Below are positions 8,328-16,438 of a stretch of 64,000 nt of DNA, in pieces. The position numbers were made by a program, and so were the translations under genes. The notes beneath the pieces are model-generated. The model had not been told where the DNA came from. It worked only from the letters and a program-made list of their open reading frames with translations, and ran no database searches. Position 1 is the first letter of the stretch; the number at the start of each line of letters is the position of its first letter. Origin of the DNA: Burkholderia arboris (lineage in GTDB: Bacteria > Pseudomonadota > Gammaproteobacteria > Burkholderiales > Burkholderiaceae); NCBI RefSeq assembly GCF_902499125.1, contig NZ_CABVPX010000022.1, positions 1-64,000 of the forward strand, given 5' to 3'.

Positions 8328-9137
8328 TCACGCCGGCAGCCGGCCGAGAAACGCCAGCATCGCCGCGTTGAATCGCGCCGGCCGCTGCAGCGGCGCGAAA
8401 TGGCTCACGCCGGACAGGATCGTCAACGTCGCGCCCGGAATCGCATGCGCGAGGTACGCCGCATGCTCGGGCCGGATGAATTCGTCGTGTTCGCCCTGCA
8501 CGATCGCAACCGGCACGGCAATTGCCGCGAGATCCTGCGCGGTGTAATCCGGTTGCGTGCGCATCATTTCGCTGACGGCCGCGACGAACGCGTCGAACCG
8601 GTCCGGCGTCGCCGACAGTTGCGCATAATCCTTGCGGTGCCGCGCGAAGCAGCGGTCGATCAGCGGGCTCGGCACCATCTCCTTCGTGCCGCCCGGATCC
8701 ATGTTGCACGCGAAGAAGAACACGCCGGCCGCGCGTTGCGGCGCACGGGCGGCCAGCACGAGCGCGATGCACGCGCCGTCGCTCCAGCCGACGAAGCGTG
8801 CGCGGTCGACGTGCAGCGCGTCGAGGACCGCGAGCACGTCCGACGCCATGCGTTCGTACGAATAGGGTTGGTCGTCGCGCGTGCTGCGGCCGTGGCCGCG
8901 GCTGTCGATCACGATCGCGCGGTAGCCGGCCGCGAGCAGCGCCGGCACCTGGTTGCCCCAGTTGCCGCCGTGACCGAGGCCGCCGTGCAGCAGCACGACC
9001 GGCGGCCCGTGGCCGAACGACGCGTGCCAGATGCGCGCGCCGTCGTGCTCGAGCCATCCTTGCGCATCGGCCGCCGGCAGCGGCGTGCCGCCTTGTGCGT
9101 CGAAGCGGACGAGATCGTCGTCGGGTTCCGCATTCAT
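8328..9137 (-). CDS. Alpha/beta hydrolase
   Basis: 269 residues, cytoplasmic. Classical fold marks in order: oxyanion-hole H-G-G in V-V-L-L-H-G-G-L-G-H-G at about 48-57, D-S-R-G-H-G-R-S at about 78-85, nucleophile elbow G-W-S-D-G at about 117-121, acid in Q-G-E-H-D-E-F, and the His in S-G-V-S-H-F-A-P. A complete Ser-Asp-His triad is present. The start has AAAGGA 10 bases upstream. Closest in type to 3-oxoadipate enol-lactonase or carboxylesterase-like members; the substrate cannot be told. It stands alone, convergent with the DUF4034 operon. Confidence 0.85.
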   Translation of the reverse strand: MNAEPDDDLVRFDAQGGTPLPAADAQGWLEHDGARIWHASFGHGPPVVLLHGGLGHGGNWGNQVPALLAAGYRAIVIDSRGHGRSTRDDQPYSYERMASDVLAVLDALHVDRARFVGWSDGACIALVLAARAPQRAAGVFFFACNMDPGGTKEMVPSPLIDRCFARHRKDYAQLSATPDRFDAFVAAVSEMMRTQPDYTAQDLAAIAVPVAIVQGEHDEFIRPEHAAYLAHAIPGATLTILSGVSHFAPLQRPARFNAAMLAFLGRLPA

Positions 9138-9207
9138 CGTTCAGCCATCCTTTCGAGGGAGACGAGCTTGCGATTGTAATGCGTGCGGCCGACGCGGCCG
9201 TGGTCGC

Positions 9208-9696
9208 TCAGGCGTGCGTCGACACCAGCCCGCCCGACGACGAGCCGCCCGATTTCTCGAGCGCCGACGCGAGTTGCGAAATCGCCGTCGCGAGTGCCGC
9301 CGAGATCGCGCTCGCTTCCGCGCTCAGCGACTGTTGTTCGACGGCCGCGGAAGGATCGTCCTTCGCGCGCTGGGCGGCGGCGGCCATCTGGCGTTCCAGC
9401 GTCGCAAGCTGTTTCTGCAGCCGCTCGATCAGCGCCTTCAACTGCGCGACCGCCGGGTCTTCCGACGATGCGCCCGCCGCGCCGAGCGTTTCGCCGGTGG
9501 CGCCGGTCGAATCCTTCGCGTCGGTGGTACCGGTCGCCCCGTTGGCGCCGGTCGTGCCGGTGGGCCCCGTCGCGCTCGTGGCATCCGTTGCGGCACCGGT
9601 GGATGACGTCGCGGCGGGCGCGTTTGCGTTCGCGTTTGCGCTCATGCCGCTGTCCGCCAGCGGGGATCGCGTGGTGGTGGAGAAATCGATCTGCAT
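9208..9696 (-). CDS. FlxA-like protein with collagen-like low-complexity region
   Basis: 162 residues from the Met in MQIDFSTTTR. An in-frame upstream Met at 9774 would add 26 residues, but neither start has a strong ribosome site. The first half is Thr/Gly/Ala/Asn-rich with collagen-like G-x-T triplets (G-P-T-G-T-T-G-A-N-G-A-T-G) between about residues 35 and 65. The second half is a predicted coiled coil (V-A-Q-L-K-A-L-I-E-R-L-Q-K-Q-L-A-T-L-E-R-Q) as in the FlxA-like family, whose E. coli member is under flagellar sigma-28 control. Function is unknown; no signal peptide. It lies 70 bases from the alpha/beta hydrolase start on the same strand. Confidence 0.65.
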   Translation of the reverse strand: MQIDFSTTTRSPLADSGMSANANANAPAATSSTGAATDATSATGPTGTTGANGATGTTDAKDSTGATGETLGAAGASSEDPAVAQLKALIERLQKQLATLERQMAAAAQRAKDDPSAAVEQQSLSAEASAISAALATAISQLASALEKSGGSSSGGLVSTHA

Positions 9697-10099
9697 CGTG
9701 TCGGTCCGTGTGTCGTTAGCGAATCGTGACAGAAGGCGGGAATCGCCTTCCAACTCGTTTACGGCATTCGTCACACGAAACTTGAGTATCGGGGTCGAAC
9801 GGATATCGGCGCGATTGCCGCATTTTCATCGCGAAAGGGCCAGATTCGCGACACGGCGGCGCTGGTAAAATTGCGGCTTCGCCGGCTGGATGCGCACATC
9901 GGCCGCCTCCGGGCCCGAACGCGCAACGCCGCCGGCTTCGACTCCCGCCCTTTCGGGCGCGGCATGCCGCGCGTGCCGACACCGCCGTCTCGGCTGCGCG
10001 GGTCGCCTTTTTCCGTCCGTCTGCGCCCCCGCTCGCCCGTTCGAGCGGCGAACGCCGTGCGGCACGCACCCACTGCATCACGCATTCGAGGAACACACG
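9697..10099. other. Intergenic region between the FlxA-like gene and a small membrane-protein gene
   Basis: About 400 bases with no convincing gene. It contains a short CGCCC-TTTC-GGGCG hairpin near 9950-9963. Open frames crossing it on the minus strand are rich in Arg and show no codon bias. Confidence 0.5.
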
Positions 10100-10234
10100 A
10101 TGGCCCGCATCGGCGCCTTCTGCATCACGACGTGGCTTGCCGCGGCAATTCTCTACTTCGGTCAGCACTCCGTCGCGATGATCGTGCTCAGCGGCGTCGT
10201 CGTATTCGGCGGGTTCGATTTACTGCGTCCGTAG
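10100..10234 (+). CDS. Small membrane protein
   Basis: 44 residues, MARIGAFCITTWLAAAILYF onwards. Two hydrophobic stretches (about 7-20 and 24-38) separated by G-Q-H-S suggest a helical hairpin in the inner membrane. GAGGA lies 7 bases before the ATG. It is far too short for a family assignment. Third codon positions are mostly G/C, which favours real coding. Confidence 0.5.
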   Translation: MARIGAFCITTWLAAAILYFGQHSVAMIVLSGVVVFGGFDLLRP

Positions 10235-10280
10235 GCGCGGTCACGCGGCCCCATGACACCTGGCAGGCTCGCCCGATCGC

Positions 10281-10490
10281 TCAACCCCGGAAGGGGGGCG
10301 GGTCAGCCGGTATCGCGCCGCCCGCACCGGCGCCGTTGCGATCCGCGACGCACGCATGCGCGATCGACATCGCGTCGTCGAGCCGCGCGATGATGTTCGT
10401 CGCCATCTCATGGCTGATCCACAAGCCGTGCACTTCGTCATCCAGCGCCTGCTTCAGCGCGCGGATGCGCAGCTCCTGCAATGTCTCCAC
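10281..10490 (-). CDS. Small hypothetical protein, 69 aa
   Basis: GTG start with GGGGA 8 bases upstream. The first 55 residues are charged and helical (E-T-L-Q-E-L-R-I-R-A-L-K-Q-A-L-D-D-E-V-H-G-L-W-style heptads, then A-R-L-D-D-A-M), the last dozen are Gly/Ala/Pro-rich. No membrane segment or known motif. It is convergent with the small membrane-protein gene and lies just downstream of the glycosidase cluster on the same strand. Confidence 0.5.
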   Translation of the reverse strand: METLQELRIRALKQALDDEVHGLWISHEMATNIIARLDDAMSIAHACVADRNGAGAGGAIPADPPPFRG

Positions 10491-10595
10491 GCTTTATTCC
10501 CCGATTGGGCCCGGTATCCGGAAACGCGCAGCGGATGAACGACGGGCGACCCGCCCCGGCGTTCACCGTCCCACCGCATCGTGCGCACGCCCGGC

Positions 10596-13475
10596 TCAGC
10601 ATGCCGCGAACGTCGGCACCGCCGGGTCGATCGCCAGCGCACGCTCGTTGAAGACGACCGGCACGCCGCCGAGCCCCAGCCTGCAGTTCGGACGATCGAG
10701 CCGCCACCCGTCGATCCGCAGCGCGACGCGCGACACCGGTGCGCCGCCCGCATGCGGCAGGTCGATCGTGATCTGCCGCTTCGCGCCCGGCACCAGGTTC
10801 AGGTAGTTGTCGCTGTAGAACGCGGGCAGGATGCGCGCGCCGGTCGACGGGTCGAACGCCTGCAGGTGCGTCATCAACGCGACGCCCGCACCGACGTTCG
10901 CGACGTTGACCGTGATGCGCGTCGTCACGTCATCGGCCTCGGCCGACGTCGCACTGACGGAAACGGCCGCGCCCGGCATCGTGTCGAGCGACGTATACGA
11001 CGTGTCCCCGCCGTCGCGCTGCCGCCAGTAGACGTTCTCCGCGAGCGGATTGCCGCCCGGATCGGTCAACGCGAGCGACACCATGCACACGTCGGATTTC
11101 GCGGCGGCCATTGCCGCCTTCAGGTTCGCCACCACGCGATACGACGCCTTCGCGACGCCGCCGGCATCGGCCGTGGCGCGGCTGCTCAGCGTACCGTCCA
11201 GGTTGTACACGCGCATCTCGACGCTGCCGGCCACGGCCGCGCCCGTATGGTTCGCGATCGTCACGTCGGCGGTATTCGCGTCGAGGATCGCGTTGACGCG
11301 ACGGCACCCGTGCTGCACCGCGAAGAACGACGCATGTTCCTCGAGATCGTGGCTGTACATCTGCCACACGAAACTCGGTTGCGACGGGTTCGTCATCCAC
11401 ATGATCACGCCGGTGGCCGGCGACGTGATCTTCCCGGCCACCGGGCCGATCATCACGGCCGCATTCGCCTCGTAGATCGAGCGGATGCACTCGTAGTTCA
11501 TCATCTGCGCCTTGCGCGCGAAGTCGGCGAGATTGCGGATCGCGCCGTAGCGCAGCGCCGTCATCGCGATGTAGCCGGCGCCGCCCTGCTTGCCGACCTG
11601 ATAGTAGTACGCACCGTTGCCGTTCATGTCGCGATCGGCCCAGAAGTCGTCCGGACACTCGTACGAACCGGGCGGCAGCATCGACTCGACGCATTCGAGT
11701 GTCGGGATCGAGTGCGAGCCGACTTCGTTGTGAAACGCGACCGACGTCGTGCCGTAGCCGCGGCTGAACGCGGCCTGCGGCGACGCCCAGTTGTACGGCC
11801 CGCCGGACGAGTAGCCGTTCACCGCACCGGCGCCCGTATCGCCCGCCGAACTGGTGAGGCACAGGCGTTGCGGATCCAGCTCGGTGACGAGCGCGTCGAG
11901 CCCCTTGACGAGCGCCGGCGGCGGCGCGCCTTCGTTGCCGCCGCACCAGAGCAGGATCGACGGACGATGACGGTGGCGCGCGATCACGTCGCGGATGTTG
12001 TCGAGATCGCGCGGCACGTTGGCGGCGCCCGAGCCGTCTCCTTCGGTCGAGAAGAAGAAGTCCTGCCAGACGAGGATCCCGTAGCGGTCGCACGCATCGA
12101 AGAAATCGTCGCTCGTACTCTGTCCGTTCCAGTTGCGGATCAGGTTGAGATTCGCATCGCGATGCAGTCGCACCTGGTTGAACAGCCGTTCGCGCGGAAT
12201 GCGCTTCAATGCTTCGTCGAGCCCCCAGTTGCCGCCCATCACGAGAATCGGCAGGCCGTTGACGGTGATGCTCAGCTGCGTGCCCATGCCGATGTCGCGC
12301 GAATACTCGATGCGGCGCAGGCCGACGTTCAGCGTGCGCGCATCCGACAGCACGCGTCCCGCCTTGATGCCCACCGTCACCGCGTAGAGGTTCGGCTCGC
12401 CATACCCGTTCGGCCACCACAGGCGCGGCTGCCCGATCGACAGCGCCGCGATATCCGACGACGTGAGCGACACCTTCGTCGTGGTAGTCGATGCGGGAAT
12501 CGCAATGTCGTGGCTGAACGTCACGCCGGTGCCGATGCTGCCGACGAGCGTCGCGACGAGATCCTGACCCGAGCCGTTGTCCAGTTCGAGGTCGAGCCTC
12601 AGCTCCGCACGTGAAAGATCGGCGGACAGTGTATGCGCGACATTCAGTGCCGCGATGCGCACCGGGCCGGTCGTGAACCACGAGACCGGCTGCCAGATGC
12701 CGAGATTGCGGTCGGGGATCGTCGGCAGCCAGTCCCAGCCGGCCGAACAGAAAAACGTCGGGCCGTTCTTCAGCGTGACGCCGGTCGGGCCGCCGTTGCG
12801 GCCGCCGCGCGTCACGCCGCTCTTGTAGTTCGGCAGCAGCGGCCCTTCGGAGAAATCCAGCTTGACGACGCGCACCGCGAGATGGGCTGCGCCCCCCGCC
12901 TGCGGCACCAGCCGCGAGATGTCGAACGTGCCGTGCTTGAACGCGCCTTCGAGCCGCCCGACGAGCGCGCCGTTCAGCCAGATCTCGGCGCAGTAATTGA
13001 CGCCACCGAAGGTCAGCCACAATCGCTGCCCCGGCTGCCGGGCCGGCGCCGCGAACGTCGTCCGGTACCAGTAGTCGGTGTCCTTCAGCGTATCGGGAAG
13101 GGTGTTCGTGACGATGCGGCCGTAGAACGGATCGGGATACTTGCCGTTGACGATCATGCTGTTCAGCACGGTGCCGGGCACCGTCGCGGGCGCCATGCCC
13201 GTCACGCCGCCCGCGCCCGACAGTTGCGCACCGGTCGCACCCGGCAGGCTGCTCGCGGACGCGAACGTCCAGTTCTGCGCGAGCTCCTGCGTGGCCAGCA
13301 GGCTGTGTTCCGGGTCGGCCGGCACGGCGGGCACCGTGGGCGTGATCGTCGCCGGGCCATCGGTGCCCGGCGTGCCCGCCGGGGAATCGATATCGCCGTT
13401 ACAGCCCGCGAGCCAGCTCGTGCCGACCAGCGCGGCGCTGTAGGACAGGAATTTCCGGCGTTCTTTCGATTTCAC
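10596..13475 (-). CDS. Glycoside hydrolase family 2 lipoprotein (beta-mannosidase or exo-beta-glucosaminidase type)
   Basis: 959 residues, GTG start with GGGAGGA 7 bases upstream. The N terminus E-R-R-K-F-L-S plus a hydrophobic core and lipobox L-A-G-C looks like a Tat-exported lipoprotein, meaning folded export and membrane anchoring. GH2 layout: jelly-roll sugar-binding domain (G-V-N-Y-C-A-E-I-W-L-N-G-A-L-V-G, about 170-190), immunoglobulin-like domain, then a TIM barrel with acid/base E515 in C-G-G-N-E-G and nucleophile E584 in F-H-N-E-V-G-S-H. The pattern is nearest to beta-mannosidases and exo-beta-D-glucosaminidases of GH2; two GH92 alpha-mannosidases just upstream favour action on the core Man-GlcNAc of N-glycans, but specificity is inferred. 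A 74-base gap from the GH92 gene suggests one operon. Confidence 0.85.
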   Translation of the reverse strand: MKSKERRKFLSYSAALVGTSWLAGCNGDIDSPAGTPGTDGPATITPTVPAVPADPEHSLLATQELAQNWTFASASSLPGATGAQLSGAGGVTGMAPATVPGTVLNSMIVNGKYPDPFYGRIVTNTLPDTLKDTDYWYRTTFAAPARQPGQRLWLTFGGVNYCAEIWLNGALVGRLEGAFKHGTFDISRLVPQAGGAAHLAVRVVKLDFSEGPLLPNYKSGVTRGGRNGGPTGVTLKNGPTFFCSAGWDWLPTIPDRNLGIWQPVSWFTTGPVRIAALNVAHTLSADLSRAELRLDLELDNGSGQDLVATLVGSIGTGVTFSHDIAIPASTTTTKVSLTSSDIAALSIGQPRLWWPNGYGEPNLYAVTVGIKAGRVLSDARTLNVGLRRIEYSRDIGMGTQLSITVNGLPILVMGGNWGLDEALKRIPRERLFNQVRLHRDANLNLIRNWNGQSTSDDFFDACDRYGILVWQDFFFSTEGDGSGAANVPRDLDNIRDVIARHRHRPSILLWCGGNEGAPPPALVKGLDALVTELDPQRLCLTSSAGDTGAGAVNGYSSGGPYNWASPQAAFSRGYGTTSVAFHNEVGSHSIPTLECVESMLPPGSYECPDDFWADRDMNGNGAYYYQVGKQGGAGYIAMTALRYGAIRNLADFARKAQMMNYECIRSIYEANAAVMIGPVAGKITSPATGVIMWMTNPSQPSFVWQMYSHDLEEHASFFAVQHGCRRVNAILDANTADVTIANHTGAAVAGSVEMRVYNLDGTLSSRATADAGGVAKASYRVVANLKAAMAAAKSDVCMVSLALTDPGGNPLAENVYWRQRDGGDTSYTSLDTMPGAAVSVSATSAEADDVTTRITVNVANVGAGVALMTHLQAFDPSTGARILPAFYSDNYLNLVPGAKRQITIDLPHAGGAPVSRVALRIDGWRLDRPNCRLGLGGVPVVFNERALAIDPAVPTFAAC

Positions 13476-13549
13476 TTGGTTATCCTCCCTGATTGCGTCG
13501 TCTCGACCGACGCACCCGGGACGCTATCCCGAGCGCGCCCCGGTTGCGT

Positions 13550-16243
13550 TTATCGCGTGCCGGCCTGCTGCTGCATGCGCATCGCGGCCGACGGGCCGCC
13601 GGCCGTCATGCGCGTGTAGTCCGCGTTCGGCCCGGACGGCGGTGTCAGGTTGTCGGCGGCCGCCCATTGCGTCGGCGTCGCGGACAACGCATAGCGCATC
13701 GTTCCGCCATTGGCGATCGTGCCGAGCGGCAGCCAGGAACCCGCGTAATCCGCGCCGTTCACCTTCAGCGACTGGATGTACGCGAACGACGGACGGCCCG
13801 ACGCATCCATCGCAACCTGCTTGTCGCTGTCGAGCCGCAGCGTCTTGCCGTTGCCGAGCCAGACGGTGATCCCGCCGAACTGCGGCGTGGACAACGCGAG
13901 CCCTGCTTCCGACGGAATGACCGGGAACATGCCGAGCGCCGCCCACACGTACCAGCTCGACGTCGCGCCCATGTCGTCGTTGCCCGGCAGCCCGTCGCGG
14001 CCGGTCGTGAACGCCTTCGACATGATGATCGGCAGGATGTACTGCGCGCCGCTCGGTTGCCCGGCCCAGTTGTATCCCCACGGCGACTGGAACGACGGTT
14101 CGTTGCCGATATAGAGGTTCGTGGACGATTCGCCGCCGTTCAGGTCGGCGGAGCCCGGCACGGTCGAGAACGGCGTCGTGACCGCAAACAGGTTGTTCAG
14201 CCGCGTGACGGCCGCCTGCTTGCCGCCGATCGCGTCGATCAGCGCGGTCCAGTCCTGCGCGAAGGTCCAGAAGTAGTTCGGTTCCGTCGATTCATGGAAC
14301 GAACCCTGCACGAGCGTACCCAGCGTGCCGGGCGCCGAACCGGACGGCGGTGCGTTGCGCGCGGCGATCACCTTGTTCGTGTAGTCGAAGATGTTGCGCC
14401 ACCATCCTGCCCGCGTGTACAGCGTGCCGATGTTGTCCGGCGTCACGCCGACCGACGGCGCGTTCAGCACGCTGGCCGGCAGCGCCTGCAGGAACGCGGC
14501 GGCCGAGCGGTCGCTCAGCACGCGCTCGATGGTCGCGGACGACGAGTGGCCGTCATCGCTTTGCGACAGGTAGTGAGCCGTCAGGAAATTGGCGAGTCCC
14601 GCCGCACTCGTGCGGTCGTTGCACGCGCTCGACGGATCGAATACGGACTGCTTCGTCAGCCGCGCGGCCGACACCAGATCGAAATCGGTTGCGCCGAACT
14701 TGTACGCGCCGGCAATCACGTTCAATGCATTGTCGCCCGCCATCGGCGTCGAGTCGTCGCTGCCGTCGACCCAGTGCGGGAACGCGCCGCACTGCAACGC
14801 GTCCACGACCAGCGACTGCATCATGTCGCTCGATTCCTTCGGCGCGAGCATCGCCAGCAACTGCGCCTGCGACCGGTACGTGTCCCACAGCGAGAAGCCC
14901 GTGTAGTGATTGCCTGCGCCGCCCTGCGAACCATCGGCGCGCCGGAACGCATAGTCGCCGACCTTCGCCGTCGCGCGCGCCGGAATGGTGCCGGTCTGGT
15001 CGACCGACTTCGGATAGCTGCCGTCCGCGTTCCTCGGCTGGCGCATGCTGCGGAATTCGCCGTTCGAGTCGCTATAGAGCGTCGGCGTGCCGAACACGCG
15101 ATAGAGCGCGGTGTAGAACTTCGTGAGGTTCGACTTTTGCGTCGCGTCCAGCACGGCGGGATTCGCGGCCTGGTCGATCTGGATCGTGTTGAGCCGGTCG
15201 TTCCACAGGCCGGATGCGTTCGTGCGGGCATCGTCGAACGCGAGTTTTTCGCCCTCGGCTTTCAGGTTGGCCTGCGCGTTCCGGATGCTCACCGACGAGA
15301 TCCCGACCTTCACGGTAACGGTCCGGTCCGCATCGGTCAGGTCGAACTGCAATGTCGCCGCGCCGTTGCTGGCGGTGTTCACCGACGACGTGCCGGCCTG
15401 CTTGCGCAGCGGCTTGTCGAAGGTCGCGTAGAAATACACGGGCGCATTCCACACCGTGCCGTACGGCGTGCAGAATGCCGGCGCCACGGCCTGCCCGCTC
15501 ATCGACTTGCCGTCGCTCGCGAGCGCCAGCGCGACGTTGTTCGCGGTGACCTTCGTGCTGCCCGAATCGCTGTTGCCGTTCAGCTTCGCATCGATCGAGA
15601 AGAAACCCTTGTCCTTGTTCGGATACGTGAAGCGTGCGAGCCCGGAGCGCGCGGTCGCGCTCAGCTCCGTCACGATGCCGTTCGCGAGGCGCACCTTGTA
15701 GTACCCCGGCTGGGCCGTTTCGTCCCCATAGCTGTACCCGATGCCGACCGGCCGCCCGCCCGATGCAATCGCCGTCGCCGCATCGGTCGGCAGCATCGCG
15801 ACCGTGCCCTGCCCCGGGCAGCCGACGCCGCTCAGGTGCGTGACGCTGAAGAAGTCGATCGTGCCGCCCGAGCCGCCCGACGACAGGTAACCGCCCGAGC
15901 CGTTGAAGTTGTAGCGCGGCGTGTTCGGCCCGAAGTTCACCATGCCGAACGGCACCATCGCACCCGGGCTCACGTTGCCCGCGTAGCCCGAGTCCGCGTT
16001 GACCTGCGTGCCGATGAGCGGGTTGACGAACTGCGTCAGCTGCATGTTGGCACGCGTGGGCGTGGACGGTTGCCCCGGTTGCGACGGCTGGCCCGGCTGC
16101 CCCGGTTGCGATGGTCCCGAAGTCGACGGCACGTCTGCGCCGCCATTGCTGGCGGTCACGGTACCGTTCACGTCGTCGCCGCCACACGCGGCAAGCGCTG
16201 CACAGGTCAGCGCAGAGACGATCAAGAGTCTTGAATTTTTCAT
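13550..16243 (-). CDS. GH92 alpha-mannosidase, lipoprotein
   Basis: 897 residues from MKNSRLL, with lipobox L-A-A-C. An in-frame Met at 16276 would add 11 residues; the shorter start is preferred because it gives a standard lipoprotein signal. GH92 marks: F-V-N-P-L-I-G-T near residue 75, G-N-V-S-P-G-A-M-V-P-F-G-M-V, T-H-L-S-G-V-G-C, F-S-L-W-D-T-Y-R-S, H-W-V-D-G-S, and the C-terminal G-N-D-D-M-G-A-T-S-S-W-Y-V-W-A-A-L-G catalytic region. GH92 enzymes are calcium-dependent exo-alpha-mannosidases acting mostly on alpha-1,2 linkages. The product should trim high-mannose glycans outside the cytoplasm. An inverted repeat sits immediately before the start with the AAAGG ribosome site in its loop. Confidence 0.88.
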   Translation of the reverse strand: MKNSRLLIVSALTCAALAACGGDDVNGTVTASNGGADVPSTSGPSQPGQPGQPSQPGQPSTPTRANMQLTQFVNPLIGTQVNADSGYAGNVSPGAMVPFGMVNFGPNTPRYNFNGSGGYLSSGGSGGTIDFFSVTHLSGVGCPGQGTVAMLPTDAATAIASGGRPVGIGYSYGDETAQPGYYKVRLANGIVTELSATARSGLARFTYPNKDKGFFSIDAKLNGNSDSGSTKVTANNVALALASDGKSMSGQAVAPAFCTPYGTVWNAPVYFYATFDKPLRKQAGTSSVNTASNGAATLQFDLTDADRTVTVKVGISSVSIRNAQANLKAEGEKLAFDDARTNASGLWNDRLNTIQIDQAANPAVLDATQKSNLTKFYTALYRVFGTPTLYSDSNGEFRSMRQPRNADGSYPKSVDQTGTIPARATAKVGDYAFRRADGSQGGAGNHYTGFSLWDTYRSQAQLLAMLAPKESSDMMQSLVVDALQCGAFPHWVDGSDDSTPMAGDNALNVIAGAYKFGATDFDLVSAARLTKQSVFDPSSACNDRTSAAGLANFLTAHYLSQSDDGHSSSATIERVLSDRSAAAFLQALPASVLNAPSVGVTPDNIGTLYTRAGWWRNIFDYTNKVIAARNAPPSGSAPGTLGTLVQGSFHESTEPNYFWTFAQDWTALIDAIGGKQAAVTRLNNLFAVTTPFSTVPGSADLNGGESSTNLYIGNEPSFQSPWGYNWAGQPSGAQYILPIIMSKAFTTGRDGLPGNDDMGATSSWYVWAALGMFPVIPSEAGLALSTPQFGGITVWLGNGKTLRLDSDKQVAMDASGRPSFAYIQSLKVNGADYAGSWLPLGTIANGGTMRYALSATPTQWAAADNLTPPSGPNADYTRMTAGGPSAAMRMQQQAGTR

Positions 16244-16245
16244 TT

Positions 16246-16272
16246 TTCGTTTAGTACCTTTGATTAAACGAA
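16246..16272 (-). promoter_or_regulatory. 8-base inverted repeat with the ribosome site in its loop, ahead of the GH92 gene
   Basis: Arms TTCGTTTA and TAAACGAA are perfect, separated by 11 bases. Read on the minus strand the loop is ATCAAAGGTAC, containing the only purine-rich ribosome-binding candidate for the gene starting at 16243. It could be a repressor operator or an RNA hairpin. The GTTTA half-site resembles the palindrome at 18911-18926 before the other GH92 gene. Confidence 0.5.
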
Positions 16273-16438
16273 TCATCCGGCGGCGATGCTGTTCCGCCGC
16301 GCCGCCAGGCTTGCGGCCTTGCGCGGCGCGACGCCGTCTGCCCCACCCAATCGGCGTCGCGCAGACTTCCGCTTGCGAATGCCCGGCGCCGGCCGCTGCC
16401 GCGGCGACCGTCGCCGGCCTCCTCCGTCATCCGGCGCG

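Noticed and set aside
9535..9665. Tandem DNA repeat or CRISPR-like pattern in the FlxA-like gene
   Set aside because: The repetition is only at the amino-acid level (Thr/Gly/Ala), without regular units or spacers.
13493..16234. Plus-strand open frame of 913 codons opposite the first GH92 gene
   Set aside because: The minus strand has clear GH92 motifs and a lipoprotein signal; the plus product is an Arg-rich antisense artefact.
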